Shown here one piece after another: positions 1 through 12,899 of a stretch of DNA of 64,000 nucleotides. The stretch comes from Unio delphinus (lineage: Eukaryota > Mollusca > Bivalvia > Unionida > Unionidae). Under the pieces are notes generated by a model. The model was not told the DNA's origin. It searched no databases and worked only from the letters and a program-made list of their open reading frames with translations. The first letter of the stretch is position 1; every line of letters starts with the position of its first letter. The stretch covers positions 6,197,501-6,261,500 of the forward strand of contig JAQISU010000179.1 in the NCBI GenBank assembly GCA_029339505.1, given 5' to 3'. The position numbers and the translations under genes are program-made.

Positions 1-2360
1 TAGACATAGAGAGACAGAGAGAGACAGACAGACAGACAGCATTTTGGGCTATTTCCCGAAATTCCAGTTTATATCACTATACTAAGGTAGCATTATGACG
101 TAACCATGACCAAAGCATTTAACTTTAAAAACAACGAAACTTTGCAATTACTCGTATTAATAGCAAATATTTTTTTTCACCAGTTGCCACTTTTGATTAT
201 ATTAGATATTATTCGTATATTTCAGGTGTAATCATTAACTCTACCGCTCCACGGTAATTTAAGCTATTAATGTCGACGAAAAACAAAAAAGTGGCCTGCA
301 GATTGTTAGAGCTGTATTCACAAGCCAGCAATCTCAGTAATTAGGAAACAACTAGTTTTATTTTTGTCCATTCTGAAAACACAACACAAACATTACTCGG
401 TGTATTCCCTACTTAAGCAATGGTTGAAATTGTGAATTAAAAATTGCGAATCAAGCAATGTTGGTCATTGATCACAGTTCATCAATCACGTCGAAATATT
501 GATGTAAATAATTACTTAATATAGATGCATGGGTTGTTTGTCAAGGGTCATGGAAGGAGACAAATGGATTATTCGTGTTTATCGCTTTATAAAAAATAAA
601 AGCTAAAATTATATCCATATGTTTACAGTAACACATAATTTTAGGAAAGAACATTGATATGACACAATTCAGACATAGTTTTTATTAGTTCAAGACGAAA
701 ACACATTAAAAATACACGCATGTATTTGAGGATCCAGATGTTTTCAAATTGATTTCTATTACAGCTGATAAATTCTTTTCCTAATCCACCATTTATTTTT
801 CCCTTTCAGTGTTTTATTTATACGTTAGTATTTATATTTTGAATTATATCCCTCAACTGTTTTCACTGATGATGCACTTTAGTTGTACTATGTATTCGGC
901 TATATCGCATTTACACCATTGTACGGTTATGCCCTACTTTAAACCGATTCCAATGCTATCAAATTGCTTGTTTTGTTACCGTCAATGTACTTCTCCAGTG
1001 ACTAGTGCCCGAGATTAAAGACGGAATCATTTTTGCAACACATCGGACAGAGTATCGCATTTGATACAGAACGTCTGCTGACACGGGAGATATCAATTAA
1101 CCTTTCATGGCATTTTGTAAATCTAGAAATTACCGGATTATAAAAAATATGTTTCAAGAATGTGTGAAAATAAATCATATGATAATAAATCATATCCTAT
1201 TCTAAAAAAAAAAACATTCGAAGAAGAATTCCCCAACCCCGATTTCACGTCTAAATATGTTAAGGCCTACATCTATAAAAACGCAATAGGTGAGCACTAC
1301 ACGTGTGCCTCCATGTCCGAAAATAATTCTGCTGGAGTTCCTGGGAGTACGAAAACCTGAATCTAATCAGGCCATGCAAAACTGCCTACCAATTTCATTT
1401 GTCTATCTAAAGCTTTTATATTCCGTAATCATGCTAAAGAGTCACTTCGGACGAACAAACAACCAAATTATAAGTACCTTGGGAGACAGTGTTTTAATAA
1501 ATTAATATTTTTTTTCTTAGTGCCTAAAATACTAGCTTGTATTTGTGTTTGACTAAGTTTCGAAATAAATGCTAATCAAGCGAATTTGCCCTCCCTAGCT
1601 GCAAGCAAACTATGTATAAGCGATGAATGTTAAAGGTAAATGACCATCAAGGTAAGTGACCATCAAGGTAGCTGACCATCTTGGGAGACTGAAAACTGAC
1701 CTTTTAACTATGAAACTATGATTCCCTATTCACTAATATGGAACTACATTACACTGCAGACTGTGTTGTGAAGCGATCAGCATACTTATTTCAACATCAC
1801 TGTTGAATCACTGATGAATAGTTTGTCCAAATTCGAGGACAAATGGGCAATAAATTATATGAAATGTAATTATTCATGCTATATGTGAAGCAACGTCCAT
1901 ACGTCCGAGTTCAGTCCGCAATGGGCTGAGATATATACGTTGGACAAACGTGATTATATAAAACTGTCTAAGTGGTCAGTGGCTAAAAAGAGATTACAAA
2001 AAAAGACTGTAAATAGTCAGCAGTTCACTGAATCGATGACAAAGAGTCGTTATTTAGTTGTTGTGAATTCACCCGTTTAAAAAATATGCTTATCAAATTT
2101 AATTTCCTGAGGTACAATAGTGCATGAACTTAAAGTTACTCTTTGAAACTTGGGTTACGTTTTGAAATTATTACCCAAAACCCCTTGAAGAATGAAATAT
2201 ATTAATATATTATAATTAGATATTGAAATGTATCAGTGTGAGAAAATGAATATTGTCATCGTGGTTTTACCACTATTATTGCCAGTGGGTATTTATCTGT
2301 GGAGTTTCCAGTCAGAAAATAAATATATTTGCCCATGTGTTATAATACTTTGTTTTTCCA
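1..2360. other. No recognisable gene
   Basis: AT-rich sequence with short open stretches only. Three 16-bp units of GACCATCAAGGTAAGT type occur at 1636-1682. A short GACA/GAGA-rich run opens the window. Confidence 0.5.
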
Positions 2361-2366
2361 TATTTA

Positions 2367-2368
<2 letters not shown>

Positions 2369-2431
<63 letters not shown>
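2369..2431. repeat. (CT)n microsatellite
   Basis: 63 bp of uninterrupted CT dinucleotides. Confidence 0.99.
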
Positions 2432-2434
<3 letters not shown>

Positions 2435-2843
2435 ATATGTTAGGACTGTGGGTTTATACATGTGTGAATTCAATGAGATATATTGTCAGATTAAACGTAT
2501 TGCCTTTAAGTCCCCCTTCTTTACCCCTCACAAGATAATTTAGCCCACATGCGAGCTTTGCCTGTTGATCACTTTTAATTTTGTCCGATAGGGTTGCAAT
2601 CATCACCACCCCAACCACCTACCCCTAAACACATACGCGCGAGTGACGTGAGTTAGCATGTCATAGAGGGGGGTAGAGTCTCGTCCGCATGTCAGTGTTC
2701 TAAAAAGTTTAAAAAAGGCAACACCCCATGTTGACACTACTCCTCAGCGATTGTAGATACGAAATCCAGCAGTTACTTATTCAATTAATCCTTTAGTAGC
2801 GATCAATGCACGCTGATAGAAGGCCCGCGTGAATGAATGAAAG

Positions 2844-3320
2844 TTAGCAACTAATGTTTTCATCAGTACGTTGGCGTTTCACATGAGTTTCTCCGCCTGT
2901 AAATGCTCGCTGTTTCTGATTTGTGCTCGTAATTTTTCTCATATTTTCCATTTCTGCCAGAACTATTTCAAACTCAGAAACACTGATTATTTTAGCTTCT
3001 ATTGCAGTTGAATACAATTTACTGATCGTGTTTAGACTTCTCTGTGCGGTCGCAAGAATTCCGGAATGTAGTCGCATGAAAATTAAATTGCTTGTTTCAC
3101 CAGAAACACCAGTTAACATCTATATAGCCCCAACAAGAATATCAACAATGGTTGTTGTTATCGTGATTCGGGTCACGCCAAGACCAACAGTTGTCGTTAC
3201 AGCAAGCACCGCAATAGCCTCAACATCCAAACGCGCGCGTTTGTATTTACTATCAGTCCGGTTCTCTTTGAATATTTTTTCTTTCTTCAGTTGTTGTCTG
3301 GCTTCGAATGTTTTGTTCAC
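2844..3320 (-). pseudogene. Small hydrophobic/helical protein of mobile-element type, one in-frame stop
   Basis: Minus-strand frame from 3320 to 2844 with a single TAG between residues 66 and 67. A basic N-terminus is followed by hydrophobic stretches around VEAIAVLAVTTTVGLGVTRI and IVDILVGAI, then a helical part (SKLYSTAIEAKIISVSEFEI, VLAEMENMRKI). I recall similar unnamed proteins next to virus-like elements in marine invertebrates, but no function is known to me. The antisense frame 2923-3609 is open longer but has no recognisable content. Confidence 0.45.
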
Positions 3321-3746
3321 TTTCGTAAGACTGAGGGTCAGTCATAGTTCTAATTTTAATAATACAATCACGTATTTTAATTACACGACGTGCAGACCTT
3401 GTCCGGTCTCACCACCACGTGCAGGCCAATACGCTCACGCACTAATAAGCAATTGCTATTTTTACTGGAACAATCGTTATGCAATTATATATTTAAAAAA
3501 AACTCTGCTTCGGAAATACTTAAATTATTGTCCATTATGCGTTTTATTAACTTGGCACCTTTTCATTGAAATACACACCTATTACGTCAACCTCTTCTAC
3601 ATTAAATGATCGTATTTGTCCAACAGCTGTTATCCAAACAAGTGTGTCCTTGTTGAATACAACTCGAGAACTTTTTTTTTCTCAGATGAGTCAATGTTGG
3701 TGTAAAATATTCGATGGTGAACATAACTGAGGTGGATACAGCCATT

Positions 3747-6050
3747 TCACCACTGTAGAAACAATCCTAACAAGGTTTTGCATATGGTGCTGAAGCTTGC
3801 GATTGGGCGTTTATGCTCACATGTGGGATGTCCAAGCTGACCTAGAGATAGCGGTGGTACATCAGGGATATTCCAAAAATGTAAGATTATATCTGAGTTT
3901 ATATAATGAGGGTGGAGCAAACTTGTTATTGATGTTAGCATCGCTTCCAGTTGGTCCAACACCACGTAAGTGGTACATTCCGTTATCACACCATCGCGGT
4001 CAGATTCCATTACTTAAATACAAATGATACAATCTAATCTTCAACACAAACACCAAAGACGGTTAAAACACCAAAGACGGTTAAAACACCAAAGACGGTT
4101 AAAACACCAAAGACGGTTAAAACACCAAAGACGGTTAAAACACCAAAGACGGTTAAAACACCAAAGGCGCCTAAGTACCCGTCAGGATAAACGATGATTC
4201 CTTCAGAATGAATTTCATCTCCAGCAACTAATGATGATGAATTTGCAACTGTGTACACTTCTGCAACATAGAAAAGAGCCCCGATATTGGTGTCTCCCAA
4301 CCAAGATGTTTACACCTTTCTAACAGTCTTAATCTATCCCACGTAGTTGAAGTTCCGCTTATGACAAATATATATGATCCAGACTCGCGCTCCTTTAAGA
4401 TGTGCTTTTAAGGTCTATTCAAACCATTTCCATTAAAAAGAGTTAAAAGTATTCGACCATAAATATCTATGAGTAAGTCAGATATTTTCTAGTGCTTAGA
4501 TTAAGAATAAATTCAAATTTGAAACTTAAAGTTCGTACACGTAGTGGTAAAGGCAAGGTAGCTATTTGATTAATTATGCATTGTCTTGTTGCAGTATAGT
4601 GAATATCAACACAGTCTTGGATAAACGCTACACAATACACCGCTGTCTCTGATTCCACCATTTTCAGTGATTTCGGCCAGGTTCTTTGCCACAAGGTCAC
4701 ATTTGTTGAGCTTGTCAAAAATATCTTGACAGTTAGACGTTTACGTTAACGTTAGACATTAGACGTTTTCAGTTTGCAAGTTTGATCTTCAAATATCACT
4801 AGCTAACCTGGATCGACACCATAAACGACTTGTAATCTCAGACAAATCTACTATCGCTGCAAATCTGCACAGATCAATATCAGCACGAGCTGAGTAACAT
4901 TCATAGATGTTAAGAGAACAATATTACACATACTTTAAATTGAAATCAATAAGTGCTTGCGGGGTAGGTGAACGCTCCAGCACAAGTAACGCTTTAATAA
5001 CAAGATGAACTCATATGGGACCATCCAACCGTGTTTGTACAGGCATAGTCAAATGAAACACTGGTTGTTTACCATACTTTAAAAATATATTAAACAACTT
5101 CAACGGACAGTGCAAGTCAAAATACAAACTATGTTGAGGTGTTACTATGTATGCAACCAAGTAAGTGACAGGGTCTGTTGATGAATCAAAATTGACGATG
5201 ACAGTTTCACTTGTGATGAAAGTTCATCTCGCATAAAATCACCAAGAAAACGTTTGATTGATTTGCCATCGCGAGTAAATCAAGGCTGTTGACTTGGGGG
5301 GTCAACGGTGAGATCTTCTGCTACCTAGTAATCAGATGACTCGTGCCGGAAATTGAAGACCTCTTTAGTTGTTATACGGCCACAAAAAATTCCGCCTCCA
5401 ACAGCTTTTTCAAGGCTATTCACGATAACGTTTCGAAAGCCCCTTACTCTGTTGTTTTTGCAACCTCTGGAATCGCCACTGCCAACAGAATTGGAATCTC
5501 AATAAAAAAATAAAAGTATTATACTAGGGCTTTTAATTTTGCAGTTGTGCTGCCTCTGATCTGGAGAATTATAATATCACTGAGATGCTGTTGTGTTTCA
5601 GCTCAGCAAGCTGTGTTTAGAATACCCGCACTTGAAGAGTTCCAGTTCAGTTAGCTGGAGAAAGTTTTAGTGTGACCCCATAATTGTTTTGAATGCGTTT
5701 TTTATTTTTTCAAGTCTTTTTTAAAGGCGTTGTTCATTTATGGTTCATACATTTTTCAAATCCGGCTGTGAGATCTTCTCGTGCTCTATTTTTTATTGTT
5801 AAATTGGCTCATCCATGTGTGAAACATCTTTATCCGAAGCCGCATGATATTGCCCCCTTGACTGCAAGTTCCGGTCCAATAAATCTTGAGAAAAGTATAT
5901 GGATCTTTTGTATCCGCGCAAACATGTCAAGAAAGCTATCCCACGAATCAGCAGCAGCACACGAAGCACTATTATTATTTCATGTCATATGAATAAATGA
6001 CATGAAATATGATCAGTATGTTACAATTGTCACGGATTATTTTTGCGTAT
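3747..6050. other. Decayed element DNA without assignable domains
   Basis: Short open stretches exist on both strands (for example minus 4718-4467 and plus 5693-5992), but none shows a motif I can name. Base composition and position fit further Polinton-like remnant. Confidence 0.4.
4038..4168. repeat. 18-bp tandem repeat, seven units
   Basis: Seven copies of AAACACCAAAGACGGTT. On the minus strand this opens as repeated VFGVLT, but the repeat falls in decayed element DNA and no gene is inferred from it. Confidence 0.95.
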
Positions 6051-6053
6051 CTT

Positions 6054-6610
6054 TTAGTTATATAAATGACATTTTATGTTTTTGTGACTACGTCGTGAAA
6101 TTATTTGTGTGGGATCGACATTATTTTCGAGCATCAAATCGTGGTACAGGACAAGATTTTTTGGGGCATTAAAAAAATTAATGGAAGGGGCTTTTCTCAC
6201 AATATCCAGATGATATTGGACAAAATGAGTGAGGTTGACGATGCGCAACTCTTCCTCCCTTTTAACCAAATCATCACGCAAGGTACATGGTATCCTTCTG
6301 CCCAATGTCCTGTTGACTGAAGTGGTCCTCATTGACTCAATGGACGAAATCGAGGTATGGGCTTCATCAATAGTAAAACGAGAAATAGATTTTTGAATTG
6401 TTACCACTTCTCAATGATCGTTTGTTACTCAACATCTTTTAAAACATAACACGGATGATCAGCAGCCGATGACGCGATCACGTACAACCAATCACATGTT
6501 AACCATCGTAAAAAAAAATATTCAGTTGTGTTTTTCTAGATCCAGCAGGACCAATGATTACAGCATTAACTGAGTTTGGAAACATAATTCCACCACCGGC
6601 TTCGACCATT
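6054..6610 (-). pseudogene. Possible packaging-ATPase remnant
   Basis: Minus strand 6600-6510 reads GGGIMFPNSVNAVIIGPAGS then RKTQLNI, a Walker-A-like motif with Gly replaced by Arg, set in a context usual for the FtsK/HerA-type ATPase of Polintons. The open stretch 6407-6054 that follows has no clear motif. Weak; position among other Polinton pieces is the main support. Confidence 0.45.
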
Positions 6611-6932
6611 TAGGCTTGTGCTGAGAATTGATGACTGAAAAGTCTTTGACTTTTTCAAAATCTGCGAATGTTTTATAGCGTGAAGCCATTGAATAACACA
6701 AGAATTGTATAGCACTATCATGTCTTCATATCATGTACAATATCACGCATAAAGATGTAACGCCAATTCAGCTCAAGTTCAAACACGTAATGGACTAGCA
6801 GTGATGACAAGAACTTGTATATCATCGAGATGGAGCAACGATGTTCACGTTCACCATAAAAGCTGCATAGTTTTTTTAAATGTCGGCGTCGTTTACATCA
6901 CGGCTGCATTAACAAAGTTACCAAAGTCTTCA

Positions 6933-7225
6933 TGGAGTAAATATCCCGGTGAAAAGCATCTTCATGGATACAATTACTTTGCACCCAGTACACATCTAGA
7001 TATACGATTCGATTCTGATAAATAAACAAGACCAGGTAAACACCTATCAATCGTGTCGATCCTGCGTGTTATCTGCATGACATTTCTTATAAAGTACATA
7101 CTGATATACGTGGGCGTCAACCTGTAGGTTGTGAACCTTATTCATGACTTGAATGCAATTACACTAGGAGAACGAAACTTACGATGGTTCGTCAAGGAAG
7201 ATATGAAAAACTATGGTAGCGCTTA
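6933..7225 (+). pseudogene. Phospholipase A2-like segment (parvovirus-VP1u/Polinton type), fragment
   Basis: The plus strand shows KYPGEKHLHGYNYFAPSTHL, DIRFDSDK and, in another frame, CYLHDISYKVHTDIRGRQ. The first part matches the calcium-loop region (usual C-G replaced by F-A, so inactive) and CxxHD is the catalytic motif. Frameshifts and stops interrupt it. Confidence 0.68.
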
Positions 7226-7514
7226 GTGAACAGATTCCATATTGAGGCAGACAATGGTCAACACACTAAATGTAAACATTTTACTGAGAAAATAACAAAC
7301 AAACAAATAATGTACACAAGAAGCCGGACATTATCTGAACAGTCTGCGTGGGAACTGGAGAGTTGAAGCCGAAGTGGAAGAGTTAGACACAAGGCAAAGT
7401 CCCTCATGAGATTGCTTGGCCAACAAACGTTGTGGCTGATTTACTTACTGGTACCAAAAACAAAAACGATTTCACGTTTTTGGTTTGATGTTTAAACACC
7501 TTTTTAAATCTATC

Positions 7515-7660
7515 GGTCAGATTTGTTATTTCTTCCAGTAGGTGATGGACAACGCAAATTGCGCACCTATAAAAACGTGCTAACTATTGTCGATTTCGCA
7601 AGCAGAAACAAAGAAGCGGAACCATTGACGTCAAAAGATTCAGCAAGTATACACCCATGC
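7515..7660 (+). pseudogene. Polinton-type integrase catalytic core (fragment)
   Basis: The plus strand reads LLFLPVGDGQRKLRTYKNVL, then TIVDFASRNKEAEPLTSKDS, matching the beta-strand 1 region of retrovirus-like integrases carried by Polintons (catalytic Asp in VDFASR). The frame then degrades. Other parts of the domain are absent here; an N-terminal piece lies at 11573. Confidence 0.78.
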
Positions 7661-7968
7661 GATGTTTCTTGGATTGGATCACATTCACGTTGGTCTCGAA
7701 GACATTCCAGTTACAAATGTCTTTGAGATTTTTTTCTACAATCACCTTCAGGAATACATTTGGCCATGCTAATGTTTTGGGCCCAACTACACTCGAGTAC
7801 ATTCTGGTCGCAGTCGCACTTAGTTTTCGATTCGGTAACCCGTATATTCGTCTTTGAACATGACAACCACATTTATTGGAATTGCTAAACAATGTATATT
7901 CTTTCGATACTCGATGGTATCAAATGCGCTGTAAAAAACCTTGTGACATGTCCTCATATACATGTCAC

Positions 7969-8285
7969 CGCTCCGGTGGCCTAGTGGTTAGAGCGTCCGC
8001 CGCGGAAGCGGGAGGTCATGGGTTTAATCCCCGGCCGAGTCATACCAACGACTTACAAATACTGTACTTACAGCTGCCTCGCTTGGCGCCCAGCATTAAG
8101 AGGTTAGTGTTATGACTGGTCGACCTGCTGTCAGGATAATGAGACTGGGTGGGACATCATGCTACATGTCTGCGGCAGGATGCCCCAGTGTTAGACATCA
8201 CTATAAACTGCCTCACTGCAGACATCGTAGCCATATGACTGAAAAATTTGTTAAAGCTACGTTAAAAATCCTAATCAAACAAACA
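7969..8285 (+). mobile_element. tRNA-derived SINE, family A
   Basis: A tRNA-like head (A box TGGCCTAGTGGTTAGAGCG, B box GGTTTAATCC) is followed by a shared body (GCTGCCTCGCTTGGCGCCCA, CATTAAGAGGTTAGTGTT) and a CAAACAAACAAAC tail. Inserted in Polinton-like DNA. Confidence 0.95.
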
Positions 8286-8339
8286 AACATACACATGTCT
8301 GGTGAGAATATACAGCAGCAGCGCGTGTCTGTGTACATT

Positions 8340-9930
8340 ATCTTGACCATATCCTGATCAAATGGTTTGATATATCATAGCTACATATTCTACATCCGAA
8401 GCTTTGACAAGTCGATCATAGATGAGCCAACAATGACGGTTTAAGTCAGCGTTAGTTTGGGCATTTTACTGTTACCGGCAATAAGCATAATCGCAGCAAC
8501 AAATATGTCTTCTGGATTCAAAGGTCGGGTTTACGATGACAATTCGAGCGTTTTCTTGTTCACTTTCACGTACAAAATCGATTCGAAGTCGTCTGCGTAG
8601 CTTTTACCTGGCTTTAACAAACATTTTAAAGTTTATAAATTTGAAAAGATAAAAAGCCTTCTCAAAATCAACGGTAGCCTTTTGTGCTTCCGTCCATATT
8701 TATTTGAATGAACTGAGTCATTCAAGCTTGCTTACGAAATTCGAGCACTCAATGAACCTTGGTTATACGTATAACCAATCGCATGTACAACTGCAGATTT
8801 CCCACGTGCAGCACATTGATGTGTTTGGTAACTCGAGTTGGAACCAGTTTTGTGCGTTCAGTGTATTTGCGACCGGACTCATCAACGTTTGAACACTGTA
8901 CGGGACAATAATGTACCGAACATCAACATCACTACTTGTGCCAGTGGATAATTGATTGCGTCATGTAAATGAACGAGATATTCCTGATCAATTTCGGAGA
9001 CGTATCTATGCTGATGTTGTATTCTTCCACGTATTTTTCTAACTCAATGTGCGTAGGATCGATCCACTGAAATACACCAACTGAAAGTGCCTTTATCATT
9101 GCTAACGCATAAAGGTTATTATTATGAAGATACATGATGTAACTGTTAGTGTCAGCAGGATCGTACACTTCTACGTTTGGGTTCTTGGCACGATCGTATC
9201 TGTGTATGAACATGGATATTCCGCCACGACGTAGTTTACCGATAAACATATGCTGATCATTGTCGGTCAGAAATTCCAGCTCTATTTTGGTTTTGGACAA
9301 CGATGTATATCAGCCGGTACCAGGTGACGAAAAGTAAAGAGCAGAATCAAGATTGTACACGTACATGGCAGTATCATAAAACTGCTCCTAGACATCAGCG
9401 AGCAACAGCAAATCAGCGAATAGATACAGATCGTGATAGTCACAGATATTGTTGCACTCAGATGCTGACCTAACTTCTTTGCATGTTCATAATTTTCTTC
9501 TGAGATACCTTCACGTAAAAAAGATGAATAAAACGCTTTGATCGGTGGCAATTGAGTTTCGGCAAAATTTTTCAGCCGTTTATGTTCATGTATGGACAAA
9601 TTCATTTTTTCAGCAGCAGGTCTATATTGGTTGGACATTATTGACAATTACGTTTGAAGTTCCCAACGTGAGATTGTATGCTAACTTGTCCAAGGGATAG
9701 CTCAAAAACTGTATCGAATCGTTAAACTGCAACTTGGTCTTGTACCGGTAATGTCTCAACTGCGAATTATATGTGTTATATGCAATATTTCTGTCCGCAC
9801 CATTAATGTGACAGTGCCCACGAACTTTGAAACCAAGACTTACAGTTCTTTCATTGAACAGGTTTTACTCTTTATCGGTGAAAGAACTTTGCCCGTCAAT
9901 TAAAGCTTTCTCACAAATCCAGCAATGTGT
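8340..9930 (-). pseudogene. Polinton/Maverick-type DNA polymerase B (remnant)
   Basis: Minus-strand fragments in family order. 9925-9660 has a CWIC...C-H zinc-like segment (KVRGHCHINGADRNIAYN) and SIQFLSYPLDKLAYNL. 9647-9450 has LPPIKAFYSSFLREGISEEN. 9300-8932 has IELEFLTDNDQHMFIGKLRR, GGISMFIHRYDRAKNPNVEV and DPADTNSYIMYLHNNNLYAL, covering the polymerase motif with SYIMYLxxNNLY. Diverged downstream sequence continues to about 8340 (VHWVLEFRKQAW-like, RLRIDFVRESEQ). Several frameshifts; inactive. The type is the protein-primed polymerase of virus-like Polintons. Confidence 0.82.
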
Positions 9931-11230
9931 AGTTGCGGATAAACCATTTATGTTTTAACCAGTCATAACTATTTCTGCTTGTGAACAGAGCTGCCGCTGA
10001 TTCCAATTTGCTATAAATTTGATCGATCTGAGTACAGCAGTGTTTAGAGCGCTAACACTCTGGGCACAATAAAGGACTTGAGGCTCGGTTTTGCCATCAC
10101 ATTGTAGCACTATATAACAGAACCCGCACAAGCAACATAGATACATGTAGTGAACAGACTGTTTGCTGAAACGTAATTTGCTGAAAAATAAAGCTTGCTA
10201 TGACTATGTAAAATACAAAGCCAATAACACCACAACGAAGCCTTTAACTAACCGAGAGTTTCACTAAATGGGATAGTTTATTTTCTTGCTTTATATTCTG
10301 TCGTTAGAGGGGGTTTTAAAATTTTGTATGGGTGTTTTGTTTACCAACCGAACGTTTTATTGAAGTCGCACCCTCTTTGCTGCTGTAATTAGATCAATTT
10401 ATCAACCAAACATTTTATCAAGACCTATACAATATCGTGACCTACGATCATGTAAATGCATCGTTATAAATCCGTGTGGGGTAGTTTGCGCACGAGAAAA
10501 TAATTTTTTAAACTTTTAAGTATATACATGTCCCCTGAACACCATGTCTGATGAATATTTTTTAAAGTATGTGTATCGACTCCATTAAATACAGCTCAAA
10601 TATCTTCGATCACTTTAGGAATTTCGGTATATCACTATGTAACATAAATTATATCAGTATGTTTATGCCTGCCTAGAGAATATATTCTTGCCGGATGTGA
10701 TTGTTTATCAGCATTACATCTTCATAAACAACTAAATTATGAATAAATTCATTAGATTTATAAACACGCTTTATACGTATGGGTTATACAATTAATATTC
10801 TCACTTTCTTCATTTAATAATTTTGCGTTCTCATTAAAATCTTTAAGAACGTCGAAGCATCTCTGATCATCTATAGATGGTGCCTCTAAATATAATGTAT
10901 CCCACTTGAGTAATCCCGTTATGAAGTAAGTAATAATTGTGTCTTTTCACTTCCAGACGGACATATTATTGTAATTCTGATAGAACGCGGTAGCGCTGGA
11001 GGATGTCTGACCGGTTCTTGTTGTCGTGTCGCTGAGAAATCAATTACATCCATATTATAAATAAATGCATTTAAATTGTTTACGTTGCAGAGGTTAAAAC
11101 TCCAACCACTGATTTAGCCACAGTTAGAACAATAACAAAATAGAAAAATAGAAATTTTTTCGTTTTTTTACCCATAATTCAATATAAAGATGACGGTGAT
11201 ATTGCTACATTATTGTCATAATATCCAGAA
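9930..11230. other. No recognisable gene
   Basis: Between the polymerase remnant and the second phospholipase-like segment. AT-rich with scattered stops in all frames. A short Gly/Ser-coding stretch near 10985-11010 is not assignable. Confidence 0.4.
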
Positions 11231-11237
11231 ACTCCAT

Positions 11238-11440
11238 GGGCTAAATACCCAGGGGGAAAATATTTTCCATGATATAATTATTGTGGTACTGGAACCAGAC
11301 TTGATATTCGACTTAACGACTGAAATCAACTCACAATTGGAGAGTATCCAGTAAATGCTATTGATCAAGCTTGTCACGTCCATGATGTAGAATATGAAAA
11401 ATAAGATTTACAATAAAGACATATTGAAGGTGTGAAATTG
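11238..11440 (+). pseudogene. Second phospholipase A2-like segment, fragment
   Basis: The plus strand in one frame reads WAKYPGGKYFP, stop, YNYCGTGTRLDIRLND, stop, then VNAIDQACHVHDVEYEK. It keeps the calcium loop YCGTGT and the catalytic CHVHD, but two stops interrupt it. Followed within about 130 bp by the integrase N-terminal fragment. Confidence 0.75.
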
Positions 11441-11572
11441 ATACATTTGTTACATTACATACAAAGTAATTTCAGAAAATAACGTGCCAGTTCCTTGTAA
11501 GATTCGCGATTAAAAGTAAACTAACATTAGGTGCTGGTAATTAATCAACCGATTATTTTTATTATTAAAGCT

Positions 11573-11735
11573 ATATATTCTAGCCCAAGAGGATATTGGA
11601 GAGGTAGAGCAACGATTTGTAAACTTGCTGATGCAGCAAATGGTACATGGTCTGTTGCTGAATATTGATTAGCACGACGGGCAATATGGAAAATGTATCT
11701 TTCACCACCTAAGCAATTCAGTACGCGCATTTTGA
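11573..11735 (+). pseudogene. Polinton-type integrase N-terminal region (fragment)
   Basis: The plus strand reads SPRGYWRGRATICKLADAAN, GTWSVAEY, a stop, then LARRAIWKMYLSPPKQF. The YSPRGYWxG...A..KLA..A and LxRRAIWxxYLPxP pattern is the start of Polinton integrases. It lies 4 kb after a core fragment, so the two probably come from different copies or a rearranged one. Confidence 0.75.
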
Positions 11736-11759
11736 TATCAGTGTTCATAATGCAGTTCA

Positions 11760-12150
11760 TCAGACAGTATCTTTAGTTATATCACATGATACTATTAAAA
11801 TTAACGTACGTACAAATACAAGTTAACTGTCGTTGACATTGCAAGTACATATTAGGGAGCAGAGCCGTTATGAACGAAAGCGGCTGCTGAAGTTGTATTA
11901 GCTTTGAACGAATTTATCAATGAGGACCCTTGCTGTCACATAATAAAGCCGGGTTGGGACTGGATTAGTGAAGACACCGAAACCAACTGCGTAATACGAT
12001 GTTTGTTATAAACGCAAAATAAATATGAACAAATCTGACACCATTATAAACACACAAAACTAAAAAATTATAAAGTTCCTAACATGGAACTATCAAGAAC
12101 AAGTAACTCAACGAGAAAACTCAAAGATGAATTTAACGAATGGAAGTTGA
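11760..12150. other. Decayed element DNA, left flank of gypsy element
   Basis: No domain recognised. The gypsy-derived identity begins at about 12150. Confidence 0.35.
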
Positions 12151-12850
12151 AACAAATTTGCCTTGCGGAGTCTCGAACAGATCGACTAATAAACTAACTT
12201 GCTCTTTCCATGCATGCATATATACAAGTATATCTTTGACGAAACTATCTACGTTATTCATGCCTTTCAACAATTATCGCACACGACGCACGCACGACGC
12301 ACCTGCGTTAACCAGACCGAAAGGCATAACCTTAAACTGGTAAAGGCCTTTAGGGATCGCGAATGCCTTAATGCGCGGATATTTTTAGCAATGAGCACCT
12401 GCCAATATCCTTTTGCTAGATCTAATTTAGAAATGCACTGGTGCCCTGTCAACTGCCAATTTTGAAAACAAGCCCTCCATGTCTGGTATCCGTTCAGCAT
12501 CAAACACGGTGAATTTATTTACTTGTCCAACGTCTATACAAAATCGATTCGTTCCGTCCTTCTTTCTGCGCAATACCACGGGGAAAGAATATAAGGAGTT
12601 TGAGGGTTCAATCACACCCAGGTCTAACATTTTATTTCCTCCCTCATCAAGTTTCTCCCATGCATTAAAGGATATCGAATCTCCCTTGATTCTGATAGAC
12701 TCAGAGATATTCAGGTTTATCTCGTGCGTTATTAATCCAGTACTTCTTGGTCTTTCCGTAAGTACGTCCGGGTACTTACTCAAAACTTTCCCTGACATGT
12801 CGACGCTGACCTTCAGCTAAATATGGGCACACACTAACCATAACTATTCC
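12150..12850 (-). pseudogene. Gypsy reverse transcriptase (remnant), after integrase
   Basis: A linker with VCPYLAEGQRR leads into SKYPDVLTERPRSTGLITHE, then LDLGVIEPSNSLYSFPVVLR, RKKDGTNRFCIDVGQVNKFT and SKLDLAKGYWQVLI, ending with VDSFVKDILVYMHAW. The catalytic F-V-D-D box reads FVKD, so one Asp is lost. Sequence identity ends near 12150. Confidence 0.88.
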
Positions 12851-12899
12851 CTCTTTTGCCACAACTATGGGGTACTCATGGAAGTTTCTGCGTTGGGGT

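Noticed and set aside
2923..3609. 228-codon plus-strand open frame
   Set aside because: Antisense to a more protein-like minus-strand frame. Low-complexity Val/Thr runs mirror the other strand and no motif was recognised.
4034..4300. Protein with VFGVLT repeats
   Set aside because: The open frame is a by-product of an 18-bp tandem repeat (a multiple of three). No conserved flanking domain.
7969..8045. tRNA gene
   Set aside because: Followed by the SINE body and tail, and the same head recurs at 28.9 and 52.9 kb with the same body. It is a SINE promoter, not a tRNA gene.
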